Assembly (NCBI RefSeq): GCF_023206215.1
Contig: NZ_CP065800.1
Coordinates: 3,286,001-3,350,000 of the forward strand
Origin: Butyrivibrio fibrisolvens
GTDB taxonomy: Bacteria; Bacillota; Clostridia; Lachnospirales; Lachnospiraceae
Length of the DNA: 64,000 bases
Reading direction: 5' to 3'
Both the position numbers and the translations under genes were made by a program. Below the pieces are notes generated by a model. It saw only the letters and a list, made by a program, of their open reading frames with translations, did not search any database and was not told where the DNA came from. This document shows, piece after piece, positions 25,590 through 34,971 of this stretch (position 1 is its first letter; each line of letters opens with the position of its first letter).

Positions 25590-26891
25590 ATGATATGGAA
25601 TGAAACCAAAGAATGTATGTCACGAGATGAACTTGCTAATCTTCAAAGTGCAAGACTCGTCAAAGTGGTCAACAAGGTATATCACAACGTAGAATACTAT
25701 CGCAAGAAGATGCAGGAACTGGGTCTTGAACCAGGAGATATCAGAGGAATTGAAGACATTGAAAAGCTCCCTTTCACAACCTATGAAGACCTTAATAAAA
25801 CTTATCCTTTCGGTCTTGCTGCTGTTCCAACATCAGAGCTTGTACGTGTTCATGCATCAAGCGGCACTACCGGTAAGCCTAAGATTGGTGTGTATACAAG
25901 ACGTGATATTGAGATGTGGTCTGAGTGTGTGGCTAGATGTCTGTCTATGGCTGGTATCACAAGGGATGACATAATTCAGGTCGGATACGGTTATGGTCTT
26001 TTCACAGGTGGTCTTGGTGCTCATTACGGCGCTGAATACCTTGGCGCCCTTGTCCTTCCTATGTCTACAGGTAACACACAAAAGCTCCTTGATATGATGA
26101 TCGACTGCAAGGCTACTGCCATCGCCTGCACACCATCATACCTTCTACATGTAGCAGAAGATATAGAAAAGCTTGGTCTTCTTGATAAAATAAAGCTTAA
26201 GACAGCCATCTGCGGAGCTGAACCCTGGACAGATGAGATGCGTGATCAGATGGAGAAAAGGCTCAATATCAAAGCCCATGATATCTACGGCCTTACAGAG
26301 ATATGCGGTCCGGGTGTTGCCTGCGACTGCGAGTACCACAAGGGTCTCCACATCTGGGAAGATCACTTCCTTCCTGAGATCATCGATCCTGCAACACATA
26401 AGGACCTTCCTGCAGGCTGCGACGGCGAACTTGTTATTACTAATCTGACAAAAGAAGGCATGCCTCTTATCCGTTATCGTACCAAGGATCTTACTTCGCT
26501 TGAGATCGACAAGTGTGAATGCGGCAGAACCATGGCAAGGATCCAGAGATTTAAAGGCCGTACCGATGACATGCTTATAATCCGAGGCGTCAACGTATTC
26601 CCTTCACAGGTAGAAGCTGCTCTTCTGAATATAGATGGCACAACTCCTCACTACATGCTGGTTGTAGACCGCGTAGACAATACAGATACACTTGAAGTTC
26701 AGGTTGAGATTGCAGAAAAAGTTTTCACAGATGAAGTAAGAGGACTTGAGAAACTTTCAAATGAGATTCATAATAAACTTAAGAGCGCAATAGGTCTTAA
26801 TGCCAAGGTTAAATTAGTAGAGCCCAATGGTCTCGTACATTCAGACGGCAAGACCAAACATGTTATAGACAAGAGAAAGCTCTATAGCTAA
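25590..26891 (+). CDS. paaK: Phenylacetate-CoA ligase-like adenylating enzyme
   Basis: ATP-dependent ligase forming aryl-CoA from phenylacetate or a related acid, 433 residues. Signatures: HASSGTTGKPKIGVYT (phosphate loop), YGLTEICGPGVACDC, RYRTKDLTSL, CECGRTMARIQRFKGRTDDM and RGVNVFPSQVE, which mark the PaaK branch of the acyl-adenylate family. Ligated with iorAB it lets aryl acids and aryl-acetyl-CoA interconvert, with ATP formation possible in the reverse direction as proposed for other anaerobes. The exact aryl group (indole, phenyl, hydroxyphenyl) is not readable. GGAGGAG ribosome site, 20 bp after the thioesterase. Confidence 0.93.
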   Translation: MIWNETKECMSRDELANLQSARLVKVVNKVYHNVEYYRKKMQELGLEPGDIRGIEDIEKLPFTTYEDLNKTYPFGLAAVPTSELVRVHASSGTTGKPKIGVYTRRDIEMWSECVARCLSMAGITRDDIIQVGYGYGLFTGGLGAHYGAEYLGALVLPMSTGNTQKLLDMMIDCKATAIACTPSYLLHVAEDIEKLGLLDKIKLKTAICGAEPWTDEMRDQMEKRLNIKAHDIYGLTEICGPGVACDCEYHKGLHIWEDHFLPEIIDPATHKDLPAGCDGELVITNLTKEGMPLIRYRTKDLTSLEIDKCECGRTMARIQRFKGRTDDMLIIRGVNVFPSQVEAALLNIDGTTPHYMLVVDRVDNTDTLEVQVEIAEKVFTDEVRGLEKLSNEIHNKLKSAIGLNAKVKLVEPNGLVHSDGKTKHVIDKRKLYS

Positions 26892-26960
26892 GTCTACGCC
26901 CAAAAATCATAATATAGCAAAGCAACTAACAGCCATCTTTTTTGAAAGAAAGGAATATCT

Positions 26961-27380
26961 ATGTTTGTAAAACAGCTTTCCGTATTTCTTGAAAATAAAA
27001 CAGGACGCCTTAATGATGTCCTCTCAATTATAAGCGGCAACGGTATTAATATCTTATCTATCTCAATTGCAGATACAAGCGAATTTGGCGTTCTTCGTAT
27101 GCTCTGCGAAGATCCTGCAAAAGCTCATAAACTTTTAAAAGAACATGGTATCACTTCTAAGGTCAACGATGTCATCGTAGTATCAATACCTCAGGAAGTC
27201 GGTAGTCTTGAAAAGGTGGTAAGAAGCCTTGAGCAGAATGATATAAATATACAATACGTATACGGCCTGTCACTTAACGATGATGGCGCTTCTATCGCAA
27301 TGAAGACAGATGATCTGGAAAAGACACTGGAAGTTCTTAAGAACGAGAATGTGAAGCTCTATAGCCAGGATGATATGTAG
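26961..27380 (+). CDS. Tandem ACT-domain protein
   Basis: A 139-residue protein made of two ACT modules (about 1-70 and 71-139); the first opens KQLSVFLENKTGRLNDVLSI, the second VVVSIPQEVGSLEKVVRSL. Such proteins accompany iorAB-paaK genes and are thought to sense aromatic amino acids or keto acids. There is no catalytic part. It is the last gene of the operon and is followed by a shared terminator. Confidence 0.88.
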   Translation: MFVKQLSVFLENKTGRLNDVLSIISGNGINILSISIADTSEFGVLRMLCEDPAKAHKLLKEHGITSKVNDVIVVSIPQEVGSLEKVVRSLEQNDINIQYVYGLSLNDDGASIAMKTDDLEKTLEVLKNENVKLYSQDDM

Positions 27381-27398
27381 AACTCAATATGGCATGAA

Positions 27399-27437
27399 AA
27401 AGGAGCGCCTGAATAATATCATTCAGACGCTCTTTTT
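27399..27437. terminator. Bidirectional terminator between the ACT gene and the aminopeptidase
   Basis: GAGCG..CTGAAT and ATTCAG..CGCTC form a stem of about 12 bp with flanking A-tract and T5. It lies between convergent genes. Confidence 0.85.
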
Positions 27438-27453
27438 CTATACTAACATGTAA

Positions 27454-28947
27454 TTAATATACAAGATCCATATCTGTAAGGAATGCCTTGTATCCGCGAA
27501 GTGACTCATAAAGGTCAGCCTTGGAGATTGCTTCCCATGGAGCGTGCATGTTAAGAACTGCTACACCTGAATCTACAACGTTCATTCCGTAAAGTGCAAG
27601 GATGTAAGCGATTGTTCCGCCGCCGCCAACATCTACCTTACCAAGCTCAGCTGTCTGATATACGATCTTGTTCTCATCGCATACTCTTCTGATAGCTGCA
27701 AGGTACTCTGCGTTAGCATCGTTAGAACCTGACTTACCACGAGCGCCTGTAAACTTATTGAATACAAGACCGCCGCCAAGAAGTGCTGCGTTCTTCTTTT
27801 CAAAGCTTGATGCGAATGTTGGATCATAAGCTGCACTTACGTCTGAAGAAAGCATGCAGGAATTTGCAAGGCATCTTCTAAGTGCAAGATCGTTGTAACC
27901 TTCTTTTGTAAGGTTCATAAGCTCTGCAACAGCATTTTCAAAGAACTTACTCTGCATACCGGTTGCACCGACTGATCCGATCTCTTCTTTATCAACAAGG
28001 ATGCAGCATCCTGTTCTCTTAAGATCCTTAGTTTCAAGAAGTGCTCTCATAGAAGGATATGCACATACTCTGTCATCATGGCCATAGCCAAGGATCATGG
28101 ATCTGTCAAATCCTGCATCTCTTGCTTTACCTGCAGGAACGATCTCAAGCTCAGCTGAGATGAAGTCCTCTTCCTCGATACCATACAGATCATAGAGGAT
28201 AGCCATTACGCCTCTCTTAACTGCATTGCTTGCATCAATTGAAGCTGTAGTCTCCTGCTTAACATATTTAACAGCGTAGTTCTCGCCTTCTGTAAGCTTA
28301 GGATCATCCTTCTCTTCTTTCTTAGCTTTACCAGGAACGATCAGAGGTCTGCTACCAACGATAAGATCAAGAGCTTCACCCTCGATAACCTTAGCAGCCT
28401 TCTTGTCCATCTGCTCTGCAGCAAGGTGGATGAGAAGATCTGAGAAGAAGAATACCGGATCATCCTCATCCTCACCTACGTTAAGCTGAACTGTTGTGCC
28501 ATCCTTCTTAACAACAACTCCGTGAAGAGCAAGTGGCATAGCTACGAACTGATACTTCTTGATTCCGCCATAGTAGTGTGTATCAAGGTAAGCAAGGCCT
28601 TCTTTCTCGCAAAGAGGGTTCTGCTTAACGTCTACACGAGGAGAATCGATGTGAGCACCAAGAATGTTGAGACCCTTTTCAAGTGGCTCTGATCCAATCT
28701 GGAACATAACGATGGACTTATTCATCCATACGCTGTAAACCTTATCACCTTTCTTAAGCTTTGTCTTACCACCGATAAGAGTATTAAGCTCTCTGTATCC
28801 GGCAGCTTCGATCTCGTTAACGATAGTATCAATTGCTTCACGCTCTGTTTTAGCGTTATCAAGGAAGTTCTTGTAATCGTCAGCAAATTTTTCTACAGCT
28901 TTAAGCTGTGTCTTGTTGTACGTATTCCACGCATTTGTTCTAAGCAT
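27454..28947 (-). CDS. M18-family aminopeptidase
   Basis: A 497-residue dinuclear-zinc aminopeptidase of the M18 (aspartyl aminopeptidase-like) family, cytoplasmic and usually a dodecamer. Metal-site elements in order: GAHIDSPRVDVKQNPL (His and Asp, about 94-109), ILVDKEEIGSVGATG (Glu pair, about 306), MLSSDVSAAYDP (Asp) and NMHAPWEAISKADLYE near the end (His). The domain inserted between is the family's butterfly domain. It ends at the shared terminator. The start has AAGGAGAG. Confidence 0.92.
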   Translation of the reverse strand: MLRTNAWNTYNKTQLKAVEKFADDYKNFLDNAKTEREAIDTIVNEIEAAGYRELNTLIGGKTKLKKGDKVYSVWMNKSIVMFQIGSEPLEKGLNILGAHIDSPRVDVKQNPLCEKEGLAYLDTHYYGGIKKYQFVAMPLALHGVVVKKDGTTVQLNVGEDEDDPVFFFSDLLIHLAAEQMDKKAAKVIEGEALDLIVGSRPLIVPGKAKKEEKDDPKLTEGENYAVKYVKQETTASIDASNAVKRGVMAILYDLYGIEEEDFISAELEIVPAGKARDAGFDRSMILGYGHDDRVCAYPSMRALLETKDLKRTGCCILVDKEEIGSVGATGMQSKFFENAVAELMNLTKEGYNDLALRRCLANSCMLSSDVSAAYDPTFASSFEKKNAALLGGGLVFNKFTGARGKSGSNDANAEYLAAIRRVCDENKIVYQTAELGKVDVGGGGTIAYILALYGMNVVDSGVAVLNMHAPWEAISKADLYESLRGYKAFLTDMDLVY

Positions 28948-29053
28948 ATTTCACTCTCCTTATAAAAAATTGAACTAAATTAACATGCTTCGTTATACCC
29001 AAAATATAAATTCAAAGAATTATATTAATTTCGCTCTTTTACAGCTCAATATT

Positions 29054-29104
29054 ATAGCTGATTATTTCCTACTACAATAGTAGTTTTCGGAAATAATCAG
29101 CTAT
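29054..29104. repeat. Long hairpin between pheT and the aminopeptidase gene
   Basis: ATAGCTGATTATTTCC (29054-29069) pairs perfectly with GGAAATAATCAGCTAT (29089-29104), with an inner ACTAC/GTAGT stem. A T5 run follows on the plus strand only, opposite to both neighbouring genes. On the minus strand it would be a 3' hairpin of the pheT message. Confidence 0.75.
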
Positions 29105-29155
29105 TTTTAATGATCAGCTTATAATTTTTTTATTATTAGCATCTTTTAGTACTGG

Positions 29156-31576
29156 TTAGCTTCTCAGTTCAATGCCCATTGTGAACTGAAGCTTTCTGAG
29201 CATCTTGTCTACATATCCGCTTATAACTTCATCTGTAAGCTCTTCATCCTTAGGAGTGAAGGTTATAGTGAAGGCCATGCTCTTCTTTGTAGGAGGGATA
29301 GGAAGTCCTTCATATACGTCGAAGAGTTTAACATCTGTTACATACTTGCAGGAAGAGTAGATAGCTTCTTCTACTTCGCCGCAGGTTGTTGTCTTATCCA
29401 TAATAAGAGCAAGGTCACGCTTCTGTTTATCGAACTTAGAAAGCGGAACGAATGTAGGTACGTTCTCATAGTACTTGGAAAGAACATCAAGGTCGAGCTC
29501 TGCAACATATGCAGGAACTCTCATATCCTCAGCATCCTGGATCTCATATGTAATCTGTCCAAGGTAGCCGACTTCAACACCGTCGCACAGAATCTTAGCT
29601 GTTCTGTAAGGATGAAGGAATGGCTTATTGCCTGCTTCATATTTGAAACTTACGTGAAGAGTATCTGCTACGTTATCGCAAAGGCCCTTAAGTGTGTAGA
29701 AATCCTCGTCCTGTCCGAAGATACCGATGCAAAGTGTAACCTTTTCATCCGGATAATCTGTAAGAGGAAGGCTCTTAGGGAAGAATCTGTTACCAACTTC
29801 ATAAAGTCTTCCTTCAAGGGTACCCTTCTTCTGATTTCTAGATATAGCATGGATCATCTGAGCCGCAAGAGTTGTTCGCATAACTGAGAGATCCTCGTTG
29901 ATAGGATTAAGGATCTTAACTACTTCTCTTTCCTTAGCATCATCAGCATATCCAAGAAGATTAAGATCTGAAGGTGAGAAGAATGAATAATGCATACATT
30001 CATTTGCGCCCTGAGCACAAAGAGCACGCTTAATCCTAAGCTCTGCCTTCTGCTTCTGGTTTCTGCCACCCATTGTTACAGCAGCGCCTTCAAGGAATGT
30101 GCCGTGTACGTGGTCATAGCCATACATACGGATAACTTCTTCTGCGATATCAGGATAATCTTCCATATCCTCTCTGTATGCAGGAACCTTGATAGTAAGC
30201 TCATCGCCGTTTACTACTGGCTCGAAGTTAAGGTTTGTAAGGATTCTAACAATATCTTCATCAGGAACTGTGATACCAAGAACTCCGTTAACCTTCTTGA
30301 TAGATGCCTTCATTTCTTTTTTCTCAAGGCTGTTACCTGTGTTGACGTCTACGTGTGTCTTGGAGATCTTACCACAGCCAAGCTCCTCAACAAGATGAAG
30401 AGCTCTCTTCATAGCCATAACGGTTGTGTACTCGTATACGCCCTTAGAGAATGCTGCACTTGAATCAGATGACTGTCCAAGAGCACGTGAAGACTTACGA
30501 ATATTGTCGCGTGCGAACTTAGCGCACTCAAAAGTTACAGCAGTTGTTGTATCTCTGATCTCGGAATTGAGACCGCCCATGATACCTGCAAGAGCTACAG
30601 GCTTAACGCCATCGCAGATTACAAGGTTGTCATTCTTAAGAGTGAACTCTTTTTCATCAAGAGTTACGATCTTCTCGCCATCATTAGCTCTTCTAACGAC
30701 GATCTTGTTGCCTTCAAGGAAGCTTCCGTCGAAAGCGTGCATAGGCTGACCGAACTCTCTCATGATGTAGTTAGTGATATCAACCATGTTGGAGATTGAG
30801 TTGTTACCTACAAGTGCAAGTCTTCTTCTCATCCAGCGTGGGCTCTGACCGATCTTAACATCATGAACATAGTGAGCGATATATCTTGGGCACAGGTCAG
30901 GAGCTTCTACAGATACTGTAAAGCCCTCGTTCTCTGTGTCATCTTCTGTATAAGAAAGGTCAGGCTCTTTTAAAGGCTTCTCAAGAACTGCAGCTACTTC
31001 TCTTGCAAGACCGTAAATACTCTGACAGTCAGGTCTGTTAGCTGTAATAGAAACATCGAAGATCCAATCGTCAAGGCCCAGGATAGGCTTAACATCAGCT
31101 CCAACTTCTGTATCTTCAGGGAAAACAAGAAGTCCGTTGTATCCTGCGCCTTCGTACATATCCTCTGTTACACCAAGCTCAACACCTGAGCAGAGCATAC
31201 CTTCAGAATCATATCCGCGAAGCTTGCCCTTCTTGATAGTAGCAACGCCTACAACAGTAACATGATCCTTGGCAGTCTCAATAACTGTAGCGCCGTCAAG
31301 TGCAAGAGGATACTTGCCACCTGTCTGAACGTTATCAGCACCGCAGACAACCTTGAATGTTCCATGCACGCCGGCATTAACTGTACATGCATGAAGGTGT
31401 GTATCCGGAATAGCTTCGCAGGTCTCTACCTGTCCTACTACAACCTTAGAAATGTCCTTACCGACTTCCCAGCTCTCTTCTACTTCGAAACCGCATGAGA
31501 AGAGCTTTTTCTCAAGTTCTTTGGGTTCAATATCTATATCTACATAATCTTTAAGCCAACTTAAAGGTACTAACAT
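29156..31576 (-). CDS. pheT: Phenylalanine-tRNA ligase, beta subunit
   Basis: An 806-residue subunit of the alpha2-beta2 synthetase that charges tRNA-Phe. N-terminal MLVPLSWLKDYVDI and an OB-fold tRNA-binding domain (about 40-150), then editing B3/B4 (about 210-380), B5 (about 400-480), the catalytic-like core (about 485-680) and a C-terminal anticodon-binding FDX-ACB domain (about 710-806, VPLSKFDKQKRDLALIMD). Full length. It follows pheS after two tandem palindromes and should be controlled by the T-box. Confidence 0.97.
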   Translation of the reverse strand: MLVPLSWLKDYVDIDIEPKELEKKLFSCGFEVEESWEVGKDISKVVVGQVETCEAIPDTHLHACTVNAGVHGTFKVVCGADNVQTGGKYPLALDGATVIETAKDHVTVVGVATIKKGKLRGYDSEGMLCSGVELGVTEDMYEGAGYNGLLVFPEDTEVGADVKPILGLDDWIFDVSITANRPDCQSIYGLAREVAAVLEKPLKEPDLSYTEDDTENEGFTVSVEAPDLCPRYIAHYVHDVKIGQSPRWMRRRLALVGNNSISNMVDITNYIMREFGQPMHAFDGSFLEGNKIVVRRANDGEKIVTLDEKEFTLKNDNLVICDGVKPVALAGIMGGLNSEIRDTTTAVTFECAKFARDNIRKSSRALGQSSDSSAAFSKGVYEYTTVMAMKRALHLVEELGCGKISKTHVDVNTGNSLEKKEMKASIKKVNGVLGITVPDEDIVRILTNLNFEPVVNGDELTIKVPAYREDMEDYPDIAEEVIRMYGYDHVHGTFLEGAAVTMGGRNQKQKAELRIKRALCAQGANECMHYSFFSPSDLNLLGYADDAKEREVVKILNPINEDLSVMRTTLAAQMIHAISRNQKKGTLEGRLYEVGNRFFPKSLPLTDYPDEKVTLCIGIFGQDEDFYTLKGLCDNVADTLHVSFKYEAGNKPFLHPYRTAKILCDGVEVGYLGQITYEIQDAEDMRVPAYVAELDLDVLSKYYENVPTFVPLSKFDKQKRDLALIMDKTTTCGEVEEAIYSSCKYVTDVKLFDVYEGLPIPPTKKSMAFTITFTPKDEELTDEVISGYVDKMLRKLQFTMGIELRS

Positions 31577-31603
31577 TTTTGATTCCTCCTAATAGTTTTT
31601 GTG

Positions 31604-31661
31604 GAAGTTATTTCCGTAAACGGAAATAACTTCTAGCAGTTAAATGCTTGCATTTAACTGC
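31604..31661. repeat. Two tandem perfect palindromes between pheS and pheT
   Basis: GAAGTTATTTCCG/CGGAAATAACTTC (31604-31616, 31621-31633, loop TAAA) and GCAGTTAAATG/CATTTAACTGC (31636-31646, 31651-31661, loop CTTG) lie back to back within the 86-bp gap. No T-run follows, so a terminator is unlikely. Confidence 0.85.
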
Positions 31662-31662
31662 C

Positions 31663-32712
31663 TTACTCGAAATGATTAATCTGATTGAGTACATCAAGAT
31701 CTGACTCGAATAAAAGCTTAATGTTATTGATACCATACTTAAGCATTGTGATACGCTCGATACCTATACCAAATGCGAAACCACTATACTCATTAGAATC
31801 AATTCCGCAGTTCTCAAGTACCTTCTTGTTAACAACACCGCCGCCGAGAACTTCGATCCAGCCTGTACCCTTGCAGAGGCTGCATCCCTTACCGCCACAC
31901 TCGAAGCAGCTGCAGTCAACTTCTACAGACGGCTCTGTGAATGGGAAGTATGAAGGACGAAGTCTTGTCTTAGTACCTTCGCCGTATATCTTCTGTACGA
32001 ACAGATCAAGAGCACCCTTAAGGTCACAAAGGTTGATATTCTTATCAACTACAAGACCTTCCATCTGAGAGAACATAGGTGAATGTGTAGCATCATCATC
32101 AGAACGGAATACCTTACCGGGAGACAGAATCTTGATCGGTGGCTTCTGATTCTCCATTACGTGGATCTGACCTGCTGATGTCTGTGTACGAAGAAGATAT
32201 TCAGGACTCAAATAGAAAGTATCCTGCATATCTCTTGCAGGGTGATCTGCAGGAGTATTAAGTGCTGTGAAGTTGTAGTAGTCATTCTCTATCTCAGAAC
32301 CTTCGAAGATCTCGAATCCCATACCTGCAAAGATATCGATAAGAGTCTCTCTCATCTGAGTTACAGGATGAAGATTACCTGGCTTTCTGATCTTAGCAGG
32401 CATTGTTACATCGATCTTCTCGCTCTCATAACGAAGCTTTGCTTCCTTTTCTTTCATCTTCTTATCAAGATCTTCAAAATGCTCAAGTGCCCATGCCTTA
32501 AGCTCGTTTACAGCCTTACCATACTCAGCCTTGGACTCCTTGGGAACATTTTTCATCTCCTTCATAAGTGCGCTGATTTTGCCGGTCTTAGGATCCATAA
32601 AGCTCTTTCTTGCTTCATATACAAGCTTTGATGTATCAAGACTATCAGCTTTTTCTTTGATCTCAGCTCTTATGGCTTCGATCTTCTCTGTTAATGCAGC
32701 ATTCTCTAACAT
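31663..32712 (-). CDS. pheS: Phenylalanine-tRNA ligase, alpha subunit
   Basis: A 349-residue catalytic subunit. An N-terminal coiled coil (about 1-100) contacts tRNA. The class II core follows, with [20 protein letters not shown] (motif 1), [35 protein letters not shown] (motif 2; only parts shown) and [18 protein letters not shown] (motif 3), ending [12 protein letters not shown]. Length is usual. It is the first gene after the T-box leader. Confidence 0.97.
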   Translation of the reverse strand: MLENAALTEKIEAIRAEIKEKADSLDTSKLVYEARKSFMDPKTGKISALMKEMKNVPKESKAEYGKAVNELKAWALEHFEDLDKKMKEKEAKLRYESEKIDVTMPAKIRKPGNLHPVTQMRETLIDIFAGMGFEIFEGSEIENDYYNFTALNTPADHPARDMQDTFYLSPEYLLRTQTSAGQIHVMENQKPPIKILSPGKVFRSDDDATHSPMFSQMEGLVVDKNINLCDLKGALDLFVQKIYGEGTKTRLRPSYFPFTEPSVEVDCSCFECGGKGCSLCKGTGWIEVLGGGVVNKKVLENCGIDSNEYSGFAFGIGIERITMLKYGINNIKLLFESDLDVLNQINHFE

Positions 32713-32807
32713 TTCATTCCTCCGTTTCTGTCTGAAAATGATTATATTATCTGGACATTCTTAATCTCTCACCTTGGATCTGATCTCATTGTACAAATCA
32801 AGGCAAC

Positions 32808-33090
32808 AAAAAAGTCCCTTGTAAATGCTCTCTGCATCTACAAGGGACGAATTACCATAATAATCCGCGGTACCACCCGTGTTCCTGCCTATATATAAAG
32901 CGGCAGACTCTCAAAACGCTTAACGCGCGTAACGAATCAAACTAATTGGAAACCAGATATAATATCAATCTCAATATATCGTGGTCCGTTCATAAGATCT
33001 GCTCCGGTGCGAATGTTCCGATCATGTCTTTACCCCGAAGGACTTTCAGCCGGTGATCCTCCGTCTCTTTCTATCTGATATACAAAATCT
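32808..33090 (-). ncRNA. T-box leader of pheST
   Basis: On the minus strand, the invariant T-box ACGGGTGGTACCGCGG lies at 32865-32880, then a terminator GTCCCTTGTA.../...TACAAGGGAC with T6 (32808-32848). Upstream is a structured region of about 200 nt as expected for stem I to III. A TTC codon (Phe) at 33011-33013, in CATTCGCAC, is a candidate specifier; I did not fold it. Uncharged tRNA-Phe should block the terminator and permit pheST expression. Confidence 0.93.
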
Positions 33091-33150
33091 TATTAGGGAA
33101 AACAAATCTTCTTAGCGATAATCGCTACACCATCTTTGCATTTGTCTTAC

Positions 33151-33179
33151 ATTTTAAATATGCTCATGACAAAAGTCAA
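33151..33179 (-). promoter_or_regulatory. Sigma-A-type promoter of the T-box/pheST transcript
   Basis: TTGACT (33174-33179) and TAAAAT (33151-33156) with a 17-bp spacer, about 60 bp upstream of the leader's structured part. Confidence 0.65.
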
Positions 33180-33203
33180 GGTAAAAATACTCTAAAACTA
33201 TTT

Positions 33204-33389
33204 CTAAGCACCCGACACCTGGTCAATATATGCTTTTGCCTTTTCTTCAGTAAGCCCAAATTTCTTGCATAATTTCTGCTCAATTATATCTGCTGGGACA
33301 TTGTCTTCAAGTTTGTCTTCAATAAATATAATAATGCCTTCTTCTCTTCCACGACTATATTCCATGTCCATCTGCTCTTTATAAGTCAT
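33204..33389 (-). CDS. Small protein resembling the C-terminal tail of Rpn/PD-(D/E)XK transposases
   Basis: A 61-residue ORF starting at ATG 33389 (GGAGG nine bases upstream; the open frame extends to 33425, where it overlaps the DUF4956 stop). The sequence YSRGREEGIIIFIEDKLEDN followed by a helical KKFGLTEEKAKAYIDQ looks like the tail that ends many Rpn-family transposases in Lachnospiraceae (from memory). The nuclease domain is absent. It has a real ribosome site and is the last reading frame of the Pel operon, so it may be either a remnant or a small retained protein. Confidence 0.5.
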   Translation of the reverse strand: MTYKEQMDMEYSRGREEGIIIFIEDKLEDNVPADIIEQKLCKKFGLTEEKAKAYIDQVSGA

Positions 33390-33421
33390 ATATTCTTTCC
33401 TCCACAGTCTTTTTTTATTTA

Positions 33422-34093
33422 TCACCCATGATATTCCCCGTTATACTGTATGAGTGTAATATCCTTTACATTCTCAAGATTTCTAATCTTCTCTTCAAAG
33501 AACAGATCATTTTTCCTAACAGATACTTCCAGAGCCATTTCTGTCTCCTGGCCTCTTAAGGTCTTAGACTTAATACAGTACTTAAGCTTGCCAAGTTCCT
33601 GCAATATCTTATCGCCAGTATCATCCCCGGTATAATGGACAACTGCCACATATACAATCTTACTAGATGACCTTGAATAGAAGATTATGATGACTACAAG
33701 CATTATGATACTGCTGCTGACTGCCAGAAGGTACATCTGCGCACCCGCTGTGATACCTGCAGTTATAGCCCAGAACAGGTACAGAAGGTCAAGAGGATCC
33801 TTGATAGCTGTCCTGAATCTTACGATAGACAACGCACCGACCATACCAAGGGATATAACAACATTGGTACTGATTGCCAGTGTTACCATGCAGGTCAGGA
33901 CTGTCATGCCCACTATAGTCACAGCAAAGCTCTTAGAATAGATGACCCCTGCGTAAAAGACTCTGTATACCAAATATATAAAAAGTCCTAAAAGCAGTGC
34001 TGCAATAAGTGAGACAACTATCTGCTCTACATCTGTTTTGGTAAAACTGTCATTACTTAAAAACGAATTTTTAATAACGTCTTTTACGCTCAT
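33422..34093 (-). CDS. DUF4956 membrane protein
   Basis: A 223-residue protein with about four hydrophobic helices in its first 140 residues (for example VVSLIAALLLGLFIYLVYRV) including the family-like run GALSIVRFRTAIKDPLDLLY, and a soluble alpha/beta C-terminus. Function unknown. It is regularly found with VTC-domain and CotH proteins, as here. AGGAGGG ribosome site. Confidence 0.85.
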   Translation of the reverse strand: MSVKDVIKNSFLSNDSFTKTDVEQIVVSLIAALLLGLFIYLVYRVFYAGVIYSKSFAVTIVGMTVLTCMVTLAISTNVVISLGMVGALSIVRFRTAIKDPLDLLYLFWAITAGITAGAQMYLLAVSSSIIMLVVIIIFYSRSSSKIVYVAVVHYTGDDTGDKILQELGKLKYCIKSKTLRGQETEMALEVSVRKNDLFFEEKIRNLENVKDITLIQYNGEYHG

Positions 34094-34148
34094 AAGATCC
34101 CTCCTAGTTAAGTTAAAGCGTGCCGACTCCAGTGTACTGCCCGTTCCT

Positions 34149-34892
34149 CTATTTACGCATCATATCACTTGGTATACCGGTTTCTTCGTAGTAACTAAAT
34201 CCATGAAGATAAGCTGTTTTCATAGCACATATCCCGAACTTGGAATATGCAGTTATATCTGCTGCCCCTGCCGGTATCATCTCCTTCACCATCCTTGGCA
34301 GGAACTCAGTAAACTTAACTTCCATGATGCACCTGCCATCTTCCATACAGGATATAGAAGGAAGCGCATCATCAAATATATTATTTGAAAGTACGGCAGC
34401 TCTAACGTCAGAGTCGAAAGTCACTCGCACTGTCCCTTCCGGCAATATAAAAGGAAGTCTGTCATAATCTACTATAACCCGCGGCTTCATAAGCTTTGTA
34501 ATACATTCCACATAGAACTGCCGCAGGAGTTCATTATCCTTTTTTAGCAAAAAAAGATAATCGCCTCCTATAAGCCTCATAGCCTCATCTTTTGATAACG
34601 ATGCCGCCTCCTTATAGATATAGCTTCCAAACTTCTTCTTCCTCTCAAGCTTAATAGATGAATCAGAGCAGTTATAGATCCTGATCCTCCACTTTGCTCT
34701 TTCAAGGATACCGGCTTCTTTGTCATTAAAAGCACTATTCCAGTAGTCATCAAAGTATATGGACCTTATCATATACCCGTCTTCACCAGCGTGAGGATCA
34801 AGCTCCATAAGATACTTCAGGCGAAGCTTCAAAAGCTCTGCATCACTTCTTTTAATTAAATATTTAAGTTCATGCCTGTACTTTTCACCCAT
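34149..34892 (-). CDS. VTC-domain protein (polyphosphate polymerase-like)
   Basis: A 247-residue single VTC/tunnel-fold domain. Basic and acidic tunnel residues are recognisable: RHELKYLI near the start, SIYFDDYWNSAFNDK, RAKWRIRIYN, KLERKKKFGSYIYKE, PRVIVDYDRLPF and IMEVKFTEFLPRMV. In yeast this domain makes polyphosphate from ATP; bacterial members may do this or another phosphotransfer. I place the start at the ATG (34892) with GAGG upstream; a TTG six codons earlier is possible. It lies between CotH and DUF4956. Confidence 0.85.
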   Translation of the reverse strand: MGEKYRHELKYLIKRSDAELLKLRLKYLMELDPHAGEDGYMIRSIYFDDYWNSAFNDKEAGILERAKWRIRIYNCSDSSIKLERKKKFGSYIYKEAASLSKDEAMRLIGGDYLFLLKKDNELLRQFYVECITKLMKPRVIVDYDRLPFILPEGTVRVTFDSDVRAAVLSNNIFDDALPSISCMEDGRCIMEVKFTEFLPRMVKEMIPAGAADITAYSKFGICAMKTAYLHGFSYYEETGIPSDMMRK

Positions 34893-34971
34893 GTTAAGCC
34901 TCGTATACAATCTAAATTTCTTATATCTTTAAGAGAGTATCAACCAGACCACTTACACACTTAATAATCCA

